A stretch of 64,000 bases of DNA. Origin: Hyphomicrobiaceae bacterium (GTDB taxonomy: Bacteria > Pseudomonadota > Alphaproteobacteria > Rhizobiales > Hyphomicrobiaceae). Positions within the stretch are counted from its first letter, which is position 1. Each line of letters begins with the position of its first letter. This document shows, piece by piece, positions 1 through 9,870 of this stretch. The stretch lies in the NCBI GenBank assembly GCA_025359185.1, contig JANYHF010000025.1, forward strand, positions 124,001-188,000, read 5' to 3'. The notes under the pieces are model-generated. The model did no database searches and was not told where the DNA came from. It was given only the letters and a program-made list of their open reading frames with translations. A program made the position numbers and the translations under genes.

Positions 1-1484
1 TGCGCCAGGTGCTGCAAGGTGCGGTCGCACTGTTCTTTGTCGAGCAGCACGCCGTTGCGCACCGTATGCGAGACGACCAGCCGCCGGGCGCCGGACAAAT
101 CGGCGTCGGTCACTTGCAGATCGGGATCATGCGCGCTGACGTCGTAATGGCTTGAGAGCGTGCGGCGGACACGGCGGTAGCCTTGCTCGTCGTGGATCGA
201 GCGGACCAGGGCGGCGGGCGAACCGGCGGTGTCGCTGATTTCGAACAGCCGGAAATCGCGCATCACCTTGGGGCTGAGATATTGCAGCACGAAGCTGTCG
301 TCGCGGAACTCCGCCCACGCCGTTTTTAGCGTGCCGAGCGCATCGCCGTTGCCCGCAAAATCCGGGAACCACTCGCGGTCCTCCGTGGTCGGCTCTTCGG
401 CGATACGCTTGATGTCGCGCATCATGGCGTAGCCGAGCGCATAGGGATTGAGGCCGTTGAAATGCGGCTGATCGAAGCGTGGCTGGGTGACTACGGACGA
501 ATGGCTGTGCAGGAATTCCAGCATCGAGCCTTCGGTGAGCTGGCCAAGCTCGTGCATCCGGTTGAGGATTTCGTAGTGCACGAACGTGGCGCAACCCTCA
601 TTCATCAACTTGGTCTGGCGCTGGGGGTAGAAATACTGCGCCAGCATACGGACGATGCGCAAGAGCTCGCGCTGCCAGTCAGCGAGCTTGGGGGCGTTCT
701 TTTCGAGGAAATAGAGCAGGTTTTCCTCGGGCAGGCCAAGCGCCGCGCCCTCTTGCGGCGTGCCGCCACCGCCGGTCTTCTTGGCCTCAGGCTCCGGCCC
801 CGCGCCTTTGGGTACCGTGCGCCAGAGATCGCTGAACGTCGATTCCTCATACTCACGCCGTTGCTGCAGGCGCTCGCGCTCCTGCGCCAATGAGCGTACA
901 CGCCGCTTACCAGGATGCCGGCTGATGCCTTGCTGCATCAGCGCGTGTGCCGAATCCATGACGGCTTCGACCGCTTCGAGCCCGTAATGCTCCTCGCATT
1001 CGCTGACGAACGACTTGGCGAACGACAGATAGTCGAGGATGGCGCCGGCGTCGGTCCACTGTTTGAACAGGTAGTTGTTCTTGAAGAAATGGTTGTGGCC
1101 GAAAGCGGCGTGGGCGAGCACCAGCACCTGCATGGTCATGGAGTTCTCTTCCATGATGTAGCTGATGCAAGGATCAGAATTGATGACGATCTCATAGGCC
1201 AGCGCCCGGTGACCGCGCTTGTACATCGCATCTTCACGCGCAAAATGCTTGCCGAACGACCAGTGCCGGTACATCTGCGGCATACCGATTGAGGCGTAGG
1301 CGTCCAGCATCTGCTCGGCGGTGATGACCTCGATCTGGTTGGGGTAGACGTCGAGCCCCATCTCGCCGATGGCGATCTCTTCGATGGCGGCGAAGGATTT
1401 TTTCAAGAGGTCGTAGCTCCACTCCGCGCCCTCATAGAGCGGTGCGACCTTGCCTTTGCGCTTTGCCGGTTTTGCTGTCGTCAT
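1..1484 (-). CDS. spoVR: SpoVR family protein (partial, runs off left edge)
   Basis: Frame open from ATG at 1484 (MTTAKPAKRKGKVAPLYEGAEWSYDLLKKSFAAIEEIAIGEMGLDVYPNQIEVITAEQMLDAYASIGMPQMYRHWSFGKHF...), typical SpoVR/YcgB. Not in the ORF track because it has no stop in the window. Confidence 0.93.
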   Translation of the reverse strand, partial: MTTAKPAKRKGKVAPLYEGAEWSYDLLKKSFAAIEEIAIGEMGLDVYPNQIEVITAEQMLDAYASIGMPQMYRHWSFGKHFAREDAMYKRGHRALAYEIVINSDPCISYIMEENSMTMQVLVLAHAAFGHNHFFKNNYLFKQWTDAGAILDYLSFAKSFVSECEEHYGLEAVEAVMDSAHALMQQGISRHPGKRRVRSLAQERERLQQRREYEESTFSDLWRTVPKGAGPEPEAKKTGGGGTPQEGAALGLPEENLLYFLEKNAPKLADWQRELLRIVRMLAQYFYPQRQTKLMNEGCATFVHYEILNRMHELGQLTEGSMLEFLHSHSSVVTQPRFDQPHFNGLNPYALGYAMMRDIKRIAEEPTTEDREWFPDFAGNGDALGTLKTAWAEFRDDSFVLQYLSPKVMRDFRLFEISDTAGSPAALVRSIHDEQGYRRVRRTLSSHYDVSAHDPDLQVTDADLSGARRLVVSHTVRNGVLLDKEQCDRTLQHLA

Positions 1485-1515
1485 GCCAGTGACTATCCCC
1501 GCTAGGTCAATAGAA

Positions 1516-1599
1516 GCGAATAGTGAGTAGCGAATAGCGAATAGAGCTCCAACTTCGCACGCTTTTTCCCCTATTCACTATTCGCTACTCCCTGTTCGC
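1516..1599. repeat. Inverted repeat built of 7-nt tandem units (GCGAATA/GTGARTA type), spoVR-yeaH gap
   Basis: Left arm 1516-1546 GCGAATAGTGAGTAGCGAATAGCGAATAGAG; reverse complement of right arm 1569-1599 GCGAACAGGGAGTAGCGAATAGTGAATAGGG; 27/31 identical. Confidence 0.9.
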
Positions 1600-1605
1600 T
1601 CTTTC

Positions 1606-2892
1606 TTACGCCGCCTCCGCCGATCCGGAGAACAGCTCGCGGAACACGGGATAGATGTCGCTGGGCGACGACACGCGGCGCATGGCGAAATTCTCGTTGC
1701 CATCGACCAGCTCTTCGTAGCCGGTCCAGACCAGGCTGTCGGACATGCCGCCGCGCTGGTTCTCGGGCGCGACCTCGATATAGGCGAAATACTGCGTGAG
1801 CGGAAGGATGCCCTCCTGTAGCAGAGCCATGGCCTTGTCCATATCGTCGTCGAAGTTGTGACCATCGGAGGCTTGGGCCGTATAGATGTTCCAATCGGAC
1901 ACTGGATAGCGCTCCTTGACGATTTCCAGCATCTTATCGAACGCCGTCGAAATCACCGTACCGCCGGTTTCGGTGCCGCGGAAGAAGGTTTCCTCGTCCA
2001 CTTCTGCCGCCTCTGTCGTGTGCCGCACGAACACGACGTTCACTTCGCGATAGTGCCGGGTGAGAAAGACGTGCAGCAGCATGAAGAACTGCTTGGCGAG
2101 GTCTTTTAGCTGCTCGGTCATCGAGGCCGAGACGTCCATCAGGCAGAACATGACGGCTTGCGTCGTCGGTTTGGGGACGCGGTCGAAACGGTTGTACTGC
2201 ATGTCGAGCGGGTCGATATAGGCGACGGTTTTGCGCAAACGTACGAGCCGGTCAAGACGCTGGCGCAGTTCCGCGATCTTGGCCAAATTATTCGGCGTTT
2301 TGGCCTCTTCGGCGGCCAATTCATCTTCCATGAGCTTGATCGACAGGCTGCTGGGCCGGCGCAGGGCAATGCGGCGGGCGAGGCTGTTGCGCATGGTGCG
2401 CACACGGTTGAGTTTCGACGGCGGGCCATCGGACGAATAGCCAGCCCGTACGGGCTTGGGCGACTTCATGTCCTTCAGCTTGGCCTTGATCATGTTCGGC
2501 AGCTTCAGGTCTTCGAAGAACAGATCGAGGAATTCGTCCTTGCTCAGCGAAAACACGAAGTCGTCCTCGCCCGCCCCATCCGGGCTGCCCTTGTTGCCGG
2601 AGCCGCCACCGCCGCCCTGCGGCTTGGGAATGGCGTCGCCCGCCGAATAATCATGGTTGCCCGGCAGCACGAAGTCGCGCGAGCCCGTCGATGGATTGTG
2701 CCGGAACGTCGGCTCCCTCAAGCTCTTTGCACGGATCGACACCCGCTCGCCGCCCGCCACATCCGACACCTTGCGCTTTTTGAGGGCGTCCCGCACCGCC
2801 TCGCGCACTTCGTTCTTGGCCCGTCGCAAGAAGCGTTGGCGGTTGCCAAGGCTCTTGGCCTTGGGGTTCAAGCGGCGGTCGACGATGTTCAT
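1606..2892 (-). CDS. yeaH: DUF444 / YeaH-YhbH family protein
   Basis: 428 aa ORF with VWA-like 'FCLMDVSASM' motif; sits between prkA and spoVR as in the conserved operon. Confidence 0.92.
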   Translation of the reverse strand: MNIVDRRLNPKAKSLGNRQRFLRRAKNEVREAVRDALKKRKVSDVAGGERVSIRAKSLREPTFRHNPSTGSRDFVLPGNHDYSAGDAIPKPQGGGGGSGNKGSPDGAGEDDFVFSLSKDEFLDLFFEDLKLPNMIKAKLKDMKSPKPVRAGYSSDGPPSKLNRVRTMRNSLARRIALRRPSSLSIKLMEDELAAEEAKTPNNLAKIAELRQRLDRLVRLRKTVAYIDPLDMQYNRFDRVPKPTTQAVMFCLMDVSASMTEQLKDLAKQFFMLLHVFLTRHYREVNVVFVRHTTEAAEVDEETFFRGTETGGTVISTAFDKMLEIVKERYPVSDWNIYTAQASDGHNFDDDMDKAMALLQEGILPLTQYFAYIEVAPENQRGGMSDSLVWTGYEELVDGNENFAMRRVSSPSDIYPVFRELFSGSAEAA

Positions 2893-2917
2893 TTCGTTTC
2901 GCTCAATTCATAAGGGA

Positions 2918-3002
2918 GGCAGCGGGCAGCGGGCAACAGGCAGCGGGAACAAAGAAGCGACATACCTTTCTTCCCGCTGCCTGTTGCCCGTTGCCTGCTG
3001 CC
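2918..3002. repeat. Inverted repeat built of 7-nt tandem units (GGCARCR), yeaH-prkA gap
   Basis: Left arm 2918-2949 GGCAGCGGGCAGCGGGCAACAGGCAGCGGGAA; reverse complement of right arm 2971-3002 GGCAGCAGGCAACGGGCAACAGGCAGCGGGAA; 30/32 identical. Confidence 0.93.
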
Positions 3003-3029
3003 ATTCTGGAGTTACCCGTTGCCTTTGTC

Positions 3030-4976
3030 TTAAGACGATTTTTTGACCCGCATATACCACTCGACCAGCCGCCTCACTTGCCTTGGCGTGTAGCCGCGCT
3101 CTTCCATGCGATTGACGAACTCGTCGTGCTTCTTGGCGGTGTCGCCGTCCTTCTTGGCACCGAACGAGATCACCGGCAGCAGGTCTTCGACCTGGCTGAA
3201 CATGCGGCGCTCGATGACGTCGCGGATCTTCTCATAGGACGTCCAGCTCGGATTCTTGCCGCCGTTCTTGGCGCGGGCACGCAGCGAGAACTTCACCACT
3301 TCGTAGCGGAAGTCCTTTGGATTACCGATGCCTGCAGGTTTTTCGATTTTGCTCAATTCCTGATCCAAGAGACCGCGGTTCATCAGCTGGCCGGTGTCGG
3401 GATCCTTGAAGTCGTGGTCTTCAATCCAGGCGTCGGCATAGGCCACATAGCGGTCGAACAGATTCTGGCCAAAATCGTTGTAGCTTTCGAGATAGGCCTT
3501 CTGCACCTCGTTGCCGATGAACTCAGCGTAGCGGGGCCCGAGCTCTTCCTTGATGAATTCGAGGTACTTGTCTTCCGTGTCCGCCGGATGCTGCTCGCGG
3601 CGGATCGACTGCTCCAGCACGTACATCAGGTGCACCGGATCGGCGGCAACCTCGTGTGTGTCGTAGTTGAAGGTTTCCGACAGCACCTTGTAGGCAAAGC
3701 GCGTGGACGTGCCGTCCATGCCCTCATTCATGCCGCCCGCATCGCGGTATTCAAGGATCGTTTTGGCGTGGACGTCGGTGTCCTTCAGGCTCTCGCCGTC
3801 ATAGACGCGCATCTTGGAGTACAGGCTCGAATTTTCGTGTTCCTTGAGACGAGTGAGCACGGAGAACCGGGCCAGCATTTCCAGCGTACCCGGCGCACAC
3901 GGCGCTTTGTTGACTTCGCTGGTAGCCAACAGTTTCTCGTAAATCTTCCGCTCTTCGGTGACGCGCAGGCAGTAGGGCACCTGCACCATGCAGATACGGT
4001 CGAGGAACGCCTCGTTGTTCTTGTTGGCCTTGAAGGTTGCCCATTCGCTTTCGTTGGAGTGGGCGATGATTACGCCCTGATAGGGCAGTGCGCCGACATT
4101 CTCTGTGCCAACATATGTGCCGTCCTGCGTTGCGGTGAGCAACGGATGCAGCATCTTGATCGGCGCTTTGAACATTTCGACGAATTCGAGCAAGCCTTGT
4201 GTCGTTCGGTTGAGGCCGCCCGAATAGGAGTAGGCGTCGGCATCGTTCTGGCCGTGGAATTCCAGTTTGCGGATGTCCACCTTGCCAACCAGGGACGAAA
4301 TGTCCTGGTTGTTCTCGTCGCCCGGCTCGGTCTTGGCGACGCAGATCTGGCGTAGTTTCGACGGGTACAGTTTTACCACGTTGAACTTCGAGATATCGCC
4401 ACCGAACTCGTCCAGCCGCTTGATGGCCCAGGGGCTCATGTAGCCGGTAATCTTGCGGCGCGGGATGTGATACTTTTCTTCCAGCATCTGCGCTGTGCTG
4501 TCGGGCTGGAACAGGCCGAGCGGGCTTTCGAAAATCGGGCTGATCTCGTCGCCCGCTTTCAGCACATAGACCGGGCAGGTCTCCATCAATTCCTTCAGCC
4601 GCTCAGCCAGCGAGGACTTGCCACCGCCGACCGGCCCGAGCAGATAGAGGATCTGCTTACGCTCTTCCAACCCCTGCGCCGCGTGCCGGAAATAACCGAC
4701 AATGCGCTCGATGGTTTCTTCCAGGCCGTAAAAGTCCTTGAACGCCGGATAAACCTTCAGCGTGCGGTTCATGAAGATGCGGCCGAGCCGGGCGTCGCGC
4801 GCCGAATCGATGAATTGCGGCTCGCCAATGGCCGTGATCATGCGTTCAGCCGCGCTGGCGAACAGCATTGGATCGGTCTTGCAGCCCTCAAGGAATTCCC
4901 GGAGCGAGAGCTGCGACTGCTTGTTGCGGTCGTAGCTCTTTGCATAGATATCGAAGATTTCATTTTCTGATGTCAT
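3030..4976 (-). CDS. prkA: PrkA family serine protein kinase
   Basis: Walker A 'LLGPVGGGKSSLAERLK'; PrkA-type sequence throughout. Start placed at MTSENEIFDIYAKSYDRNKQ (4976) rather than the longer ORF at 5117. Confidence 0.93.
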   Translation of the reverse strand: MTSENEIFDIYAKSYDRNKQSQLSLREFLEGCKTDPMLFASAAERMITAIGEPQFIDSARDARLGRIFMNRTLKVYPAFKDFYGLEETIERIVGYFRHAAQGLEERKQILYLLGPVGGGKSSLAERLKELMETCPVYVLKAGDEISPIFESPLGLFQPDSTAQMLEEKYHIPRRKITGYMSPWAIKRLDEFGGDISKFNVVKLYPSKLRQICVAKTEPGDENNQDISSLVGKVDIRKLEFHGQNDADAYSYSGGLNRTTQGLLEFVEMFKAPIKMLHPLLTATQDGTYVGTENVGALPYQGVIIAHSNESEWATFKANKNNEAFLDRICMVQVPYCLRVTEERKIYEKLLATSEVNKAPCAPGTLEMLARFSVLTRLKEHENSSLYSKMRVYDGESLKDTDVHAKTILEYRDAGGMNEGMDGTSTRFAYKVLSETFNYDTHEVAADPVHLMYVLEQSIRREQHPADTEDKYLEFIKEELGPRYAEFIGNEVQKAYLESYNDFGQNLFDRYVAYADAWIEDHDFKDPDTGQLMNRGLLDQELSKIEKPAGIGNPKDFRYEVVKFSLRARAKNGGKNPSWTSYEKIRDVIERRMFSQVEDLLPVISFGAKKDGDTAKKHDEFVNRMEERGYTPRQVRRLVEWYMRVKKSS

Positions 4977-5384
4977 TTCGACCTCTGCCTCGCCTGTTGT
5001 TCCCGCTTTCCGAACCCGCTCGCCAACGGCTGCGACACCGCCATAAGGTTCAGCGCGGCCAATTGCGCGCGTCAAGATCCCGGCACACCTGCCCGCAGAC
5101 CCAATCTCGTGATGCACATACTACCATTCCCGGAGCGGAAACTGACAAGAAAAATGCGTCTCCGGCCGATGCAGCGCGTGATCAACTCAACGCGACCATT
5201 GATGCCAAAAATGGTGTTTCGAAGAACGCGGAAACCAATCGGCAAAGCGAGCTCGATGGGAACGTCGCAAGGACATGGACACGGTCCCGGACAAATCAGC
5301 GCTAGCACGAATCATAGCATAGGTCGCGGGCCGCGCGGATCACGAATGTTGGTGGTGACGGCGCGGGGGCAATTCAATTCAAAC

Positions 5385-5475
5385 GTCATGGCCGGGCCTG
5401 ACCCGGCCATCCAGGGTCCAATGCACAAGCGTCGGACTTGCTGTCCTGGATGGCCGGGTCAAGCCCGGCCATGAC
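5385..5475. repeat. Dispersed palindromic repeat (paired arms)
   Basis: 5385-5415 GTCATGGCCGGGCCTGACCCGGCCATCCAGG is inverted at 5445-5475 (30/31); each arm also has internal dyad ATGGCCGGG/CCCGGCCAT. Confidence 0.9.
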
Positions 5476-5532
5476 GAAGTCGATAAGAAACGAGCGATTG
5501 AGTGGGTCGAAGAACCGTCGCCTGGTAGGCCG

Positions 5533-7650
5533 CTACGCCGCCCGAATCCAGACCCGGTTGTCGTGAAACGGCGCGCCGCCATGTGGTGCCGATTGCGCTG
5601 ATCCCGTGAGGGTGTTGATACCGGCGCCGCCAGCGAACTGGCTATTGGGGGCAACGCCTTCCACAATCACCACGCCGCGCTGCTGGCCTACGGCCGCCTT
5701 GGCCACCAGGCCGATTTCGCCGCGTGTGTTGCCGATGCGTATCGGTGCGCCGTCATTCAGTGCGAGGCACGCGAGGTCGTCGGGGTGGATGAGGGCGTGC
5801 GGCGGTCCGTGTTTAGCCCGTGACGACGGCGTTTCGTTGAACGTTGAATTGAGATAGCCGCGCGCTGGGGAGGTGGCTAGCCTGAAGGGGTGTGCGGCGT
5901 CGGTTTCCTCCGTGACCGCCCAATGATCAGGGAATGTAGGCAGTTCCGCGTAACCGCCCTTCAGGCCTTCACGCGCGGGTATGGCGGACCAATCAGCCTT
6001 GAAGCGGAACTTCTTGTTCGGCCAAGCAAAGCCGTTGAGAAAATGCGCCTCCTCATAGGGCGGCATGACATCGATCCAGTGGCGGCGCTCCAGCTCTTCG
6101 ATGCCGGGACGGCCTGAGTTGGTCAGCGTCCAGTCGATGATTTCGCGCGGGGTCATATCAAACCCCCGATGCTCCGCGCCCACGCGCTTAGCCAGCGCAC
6201 CAATCACGTCATGATTGTGCCGGCATTCGCCCGGCGGCTCCACCAGCTTGGGGCCGAGTTGGATGTGCGGGTGCCCGCCCGCCTGATAAACGTCGTCGTG
6301 TTCGAGGAACATGGTCGCGGGCAGCACGACGTCGGCCATCTGCGCGGTCGCGGTCATGAATTGCTCGTGCACGCAGGTGAACAGATCTTCGCGCGCAAAT
6401 CCCTTTCGGACCCGGTTCTGGTCGGGCGCGACTTCCATCGGATTGGTATTCTGAAACAACATCGCCTTGACCGGCGGCCCGCCCGCGAGATCATACGGGT
6501 CGCCATTGAGCGCCGCGCCGATGCGGCTCTGGTCGATGGCGCGCACGCTGAGGTCGCGAACGTCCAGCCCTTCAATCAGCGTCTTGTTCCATTTGTAGAT
6601 GCCCGACAGCGAGTGCAGCGCGCCGCCGCCCTCATGCGCCCAGGCTCCCGTCACCACCGGAATGCAGGTCACGGCGTGCATGTTGGCCGCGCCGTTGCGT
6701 GACCGGGTGAAGCCGTAGCCCAGCCGGAAGAACGTGCGTTTCGTGTTGCCGATGAGGCGCGCGAAGGCCACAATTTCGGGCACCGGCAGGCCCGTGATGG
6801 CGCTGGCCCATTCCGGCGTCCGGTTGGCCAGATGCGCCTGCAACTCTTTCGGCCGGTCGGCATATTTATTGAGATAATCCCAATCCGCCAGCCCGTCGCG
6901 GAACAGCACATGCATGATGGCGCAGGCCAACGCCCCATCGGTGCCAGGCCGGATGCAGATGGCGTGGTCGGCCTGGTCCATGGTTCCGTTCTGATATATG
7001 TCCACGGCCGCGATTTTGGCTCCGCGGTCTTTGCGAGCCCGAGAGGCGTGGGTCATCACATTGACTTGCGTGTTTACTGGGTTGGTGCCCCACAGCACGA
7101 TCAGGTCAGATTTTGCCATCTCCCGTGAATCCGGCCCCCAGAGCGCACCCGAGCCCACGATGGCGCCAGGCCAGGATGTGCCGGTGCAGATGGTGCCGTG
7201 GAAACGAGAGTACTTTTTCGCGTTGGTCAGCCGTTCGATGCCGTCGCGCATCACGAGGCCCAGGGTGCCGGCATAGTAGTAGGGCCAGACGCTGGTGGCG
7301 CCGAACTTGGCTTCGGCCGCGTTGAAGGCGTCGGCGGTGCGGTCGAGAGCTTCGTCCCAGGTGATGCGCGTAAACTGCCCGGAGCCTTTCGGCCCCGTGC
7401 GCCGCAGCGGATACATCAACCGGTCCGGATGGTGCTGCCGCTCGGCATAGCGGGCGACCTTGGCGCAGATCACGCCCGCCGTGTAGTCGTTGCCCTTGGC
7501 GCCCCGCACCCGGCCGATCCTGCGCTCGTCCAGCAGTTCCACCTCCAGCGCGCAGGCCGAAGGGCAGTCATGCGGGCAAACGCTGTGGCCGATGGGAATA
7601 CGGGCGTCCATGGGGTGCGGCTCGGATCGAGGATTGATGGTGGGGTCCAT
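5533..7650 (-). CDS. Molybdopterin-dependent oxidoreductase with N-terminal 4Fe-4S motif
   Basis: 'CPHDCPSACALEVEL...GVICAKVARY' cysteine motif plus molybdopterin oxidoreductase/dinucleotide-binding type sequence. Start at 7650 or 7611 (MDARIPIGHSVCPHDC). Confidence 0.88.
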   Translation of the reverse strand: MDPTINPRSEPHPMDARIPIGHSVCPHDCPSACALEVELLDERRIGRVRGAKGNDYTAGVICAKVARYAERQHHPDRLMYPLRRTGPKGSGQFTRITWDEALDRTADAFNAAEAKFGATSVWPYYYAGTLGLVMRDGIERLTNAKKYSRFHGTICTGTSWPGAIVGSGALWGPDSREMAKSDLIVLWGTNPVNTQVNVMTHASRARKDRGAKIAAVDIYQNGTMDQADHAICIRPGTDGALACAIMHVLFRDGLADWDYLNKYADRPKELQAHLANRTPEWASAITGLPVPEIVAFARLIGNTKRTFFRLGYGFTRSRNGAANMHAVTCIPVVTGAWAHEGGGALHSLSGIYKWNKTLIEGLDVRDLSVRAIDQSRIGAALNGDPYDLAGGPPVKAMLFQNTNPMEVAPDQNRVRKGFAREDLFTCVHEQFMTATAQMADVVLPATMFLEHDDVYQAGGHPHIQLGPKLVEPPGECRHNHDVIGALAKRVGAEHRGFDMTPREIIDWTLTNSGRPGIEELERRHWIDVMPPYEEAHFLNGFAWPNKKFRFKADWSAIPAREGLKGGYAELPTFPDHWAVTEETDAAHPFRLATSPARGYLNSTFNETPSSRAKHGPPHALIHPDDLACLALNDGAPIRIGNTRGEIGLVAKAAVGQQRGVVIVEGVAPNSQFAGGAGINTLTGSAQSAPHGGAPFHDNRVWIRAA

Positions 7651-7778
7651 AATAGCCGCTTCGCTGCGCGGGCTCCAGCCGTTTGCCAACCATCTCCCTC
7701 GATTGACTTGGCCAGTGGCCTCATGCTTGGCTAGAGATCACAAAGAACACTGCCTTTGGGGAAACGGATCAGCGCGAC

Positions 7779-8912
7779 ATGCACGGACAGGCTCCCAGCA
7801 TTGCGCCCAGGGTGGCGGCAGCGGGCGAGGCGGCGATTTCCATCGAGCGCGTCAGCAAGAGCTTTGGCGGCGGCGAGGACATCGTGCGCGCGGTCGATGA
7901 CGTGTCGCTGGCCATACGCAAGAACGAGTTCTTCACCCTGCTGGGCCCGTCGGGCTGCGGCAAGACCACGTTGCTGCGGCTGATCGCGGGTTTTGAACAT
8001 CCGACGCGCGGGCGGCTGTTGTTGGATGGCCAAGATATCTCCGCCTTGCCGCCCTTTAAGCGGCCCGTCAACACCGTGTTCCAGAACTACGCGCTGTTCC
8101 CGCATATGACGGTGGCCCAGAACATCGGATTTGGCCTGGAGATGCTCGGCAAACCGCGCGCCGAAATTTCGGCGACCGTCGACCGGATGCTGAAGCTCGT
8201 TCGCATGGAGGAGTTGAAAAACCGCCGTACCAGCCAGATCTCCGGCGGTCAGCAGCAGCGGGTGGCCCTCGCCCGGGCGCTGGCGCCTCAACCCAAGGTG
8301 CTGCTTCTGGATGAGCCGCTTTCGGCGCTGGATTTCAAACTGCGCAAGGATATGCAGATTGAGCTGAAGCGGCTCCAGCACGAAACCGGTATCACATTCG
8401 TGTTCGTCACGCACGATCAGGAAGAGGCGCTCACCATGTCTGACCGCATCGCGGTGATGAACAAGGGCAAGGTGTTGCAGATCGGCAGCCCGCGCGATAT
8501 TTATGACCGCCCCGCCGAGCGGTTCGTCGCCAACTTCATCGGCGATACCAATTTCCTCGATGCGGAGCTGGAATCGTTCGCCAGCGGTATCGGCACCGTC
8601 CGGCTGCCAAGCGGTGCCAGGATGAACGCCAGTCTGCCCGTGGATGCGGCCGTGTCCAACGGAAAGGTGAGCGTCGTTGTGCGGCCGGAACATGCGCGGC
8701 TGACACGCGATCTGGCGTCTGCCGCGCTCAAGGGCAAACTCGACACTGTCGTCTATTTCGGCACCGACACGCATTACCACCTCAAGCTCGCGTCGGGCGA
8801 ACCCTTCATGGTGCGCCAGCAGAACACACGCGACGGAGCGGCTGCCTTCGCGGCTGGCGAAGACGTTGGCATCACCCTCAGCGATAACGCCGTTCAGGTT
8901 CTGAGGGACTGA
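7779..8912 (+). CDS. potA: Polyamine-type ABC transporter ATP-binding protein
   Basis: Walker [10 protein letters not shown], signature [14 protein letters not shown], Walker B LLLDEP, TOBE-like C-terminus. Confidence 0.9.
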   Translation: MHGQAPSIAPRVAAAGEAAISIERVSKSFGGGEDIVRAVDDVSLAIRKNEFFTLLGPSGCGKTTLLRLIAGFEHPTRGRLLLDGQDISALPPFKRPVNTVFQNYALFPHMTVAQNIGFGLEMLGKPRAEISATVDRMLKLVRMEELKNRRTSQISGGQQQRVALARALAPQPKVLLLDEPLSALDFKLRKDMQIELKRLQHETGITFVFVTHDQEEALTMSDRIAVMNKGKVLQIGSPRDIYDRPAERFVANFIGDTNFLDAELESFASGIGTVRLPSGARMNASLPVDAAVSNGKVSVVVRPEHARLTRDLASAALKGKLDTVVYFGTDTHYHLKLASGEPFMVRQQNTRDGAAAFAAGEDVGITLSDNAVQVLRD

Positions 8913-8913
8913 C

Positions 8914-9870
8914 ATGGCAGAGACCACATTCAGTGCCGGCCTGCTGCCCGATGATAACGCCGAACATGTTGCGCGCGCGGCGGAACAAGCCAGTGTGCGC
9001 ACGCGCTGGGCGCTGTCGCTGCCGTCGCTGCTGATCATCGGCATTTTCGGCATTGTCCCGCTGCTCGTCATTGTCGTCTATTCGTTCCTGGGTGCGGCGG
9101 CCTATGGCGGCGTCGAGTGGCGTTTCTCGACGGACGCCTATGTGGGCTTTCTGTTTCAAAAAGACATCTTTGACGACACGCTGCATTTTGCGCCCGACTA
9201 TCTGCAGATCTATCTGCGGTCGTTTTTGTTTGCGCTCGGCACCACGGCGATCTGCCTGCTGCTGGGTTTCCCAACGGCCTACTTCATGGCGACACGCCCG
9301 CCCGCGCAGCGCAATTACTGGGTGCTGCTGATCACCATTCCGTTCTGGTCGAACCTGTTGGTGCGGACACTCGCCGTCATGCTGATCATCCGCGACGAGG
9401 GGCTGCTGAACGACGGACTGATCTGGGCCGGAGCGATCCAGAAGCCAGTCATTATGCTGTATACGAATTTCTCCATCGTGCTCGGGCTGTTCTACAGCTA
9501 TCTGCCGTTCATGATCCTGCCGCTCTATGCGAGCCTGGAAAAGATGGATTTCCGGCTGGTGGAGGCCGGTTTCGATCTCTATGCGACGCGCGGAAAGGTG
9601 TTGCGGCGCATCATCATGCCGCTGGCGTTGCCGGGCATTGTCGCGGGCTGCATGTTGGTCTTCATTCCGGCACTGGGCGCTTATGTGACGCCGCTCATTC
9701 TGGGTGGCGGAACCCATCTCATGATCGGTGATCTGATCGGCCAGCAATTCGGGTCGGGCCGCAACTGGCCGTTTGGCTGTGCCCAGGCGCTGATCCTGAT
9801 GGCCTTCGTGCTGGTGACGCTGACGCTCTATGTGCGGTTGTCCGGTGGCAAGGTGCAGCAGCATGGCTGA
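8914..9870 (+). CDS. potB: ABC transporter permease (PotB/PotH-like)
   Basis: Multi-TM protein with EAA-like loop; follows the ATPase gene directly. Confidence 0.87.
   Translation: MAETTFSAGLLPDDNAEHVARAAEQASVRTRWALSLPSLLIIGIFGIVPLLVIVVYSFLGAAAYGGVEWRFSTDAYVGFLFQKDIFDDTLHFAPDYLQIYLRSFLFALGTTAICLLLGFPTAYFMATRPPAQRNYWVLLITIPFWSNLLVRTLAVMLIIRDEGLLNDGLIWAGAIQKPVIMLYTNFSIVLGLFYSYLPFMILPLYASLEKMDFRLVEAGFDLYATRGKVLRRIIMPLALPGIVAGCMLVFIPALGAYVTPLILGGGTHLMIGDLIGQQFGSGRNWPFGCAQALILMAFVLVTLTLYVRLSGGKVQQHG

Noticed and set aside
1516-3002. CRISPR-like interpretation of the repeats in the prkA-yeaH-spoVR gaps
   Set aside because: Units are 7 nt, without spacers, arranged as inverted arms; no cas genes in the window.
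5533-7650. Molybdopterin enzyme as part of a novel energy pathway with the Pot transporter
   Set aside because: Opposite strand to the transporter, no dedicated redox partner genes adjacent, and the family is widespread.
7731-9071. 446-aa and 333-aa antisense ORFs (7731-9071, 8878-9879)
   Set aside because: Antisense to the clear Pot ABC transporter genes; long antisense ORFs are expected in GC-rich DNA and the translations resemble no family.
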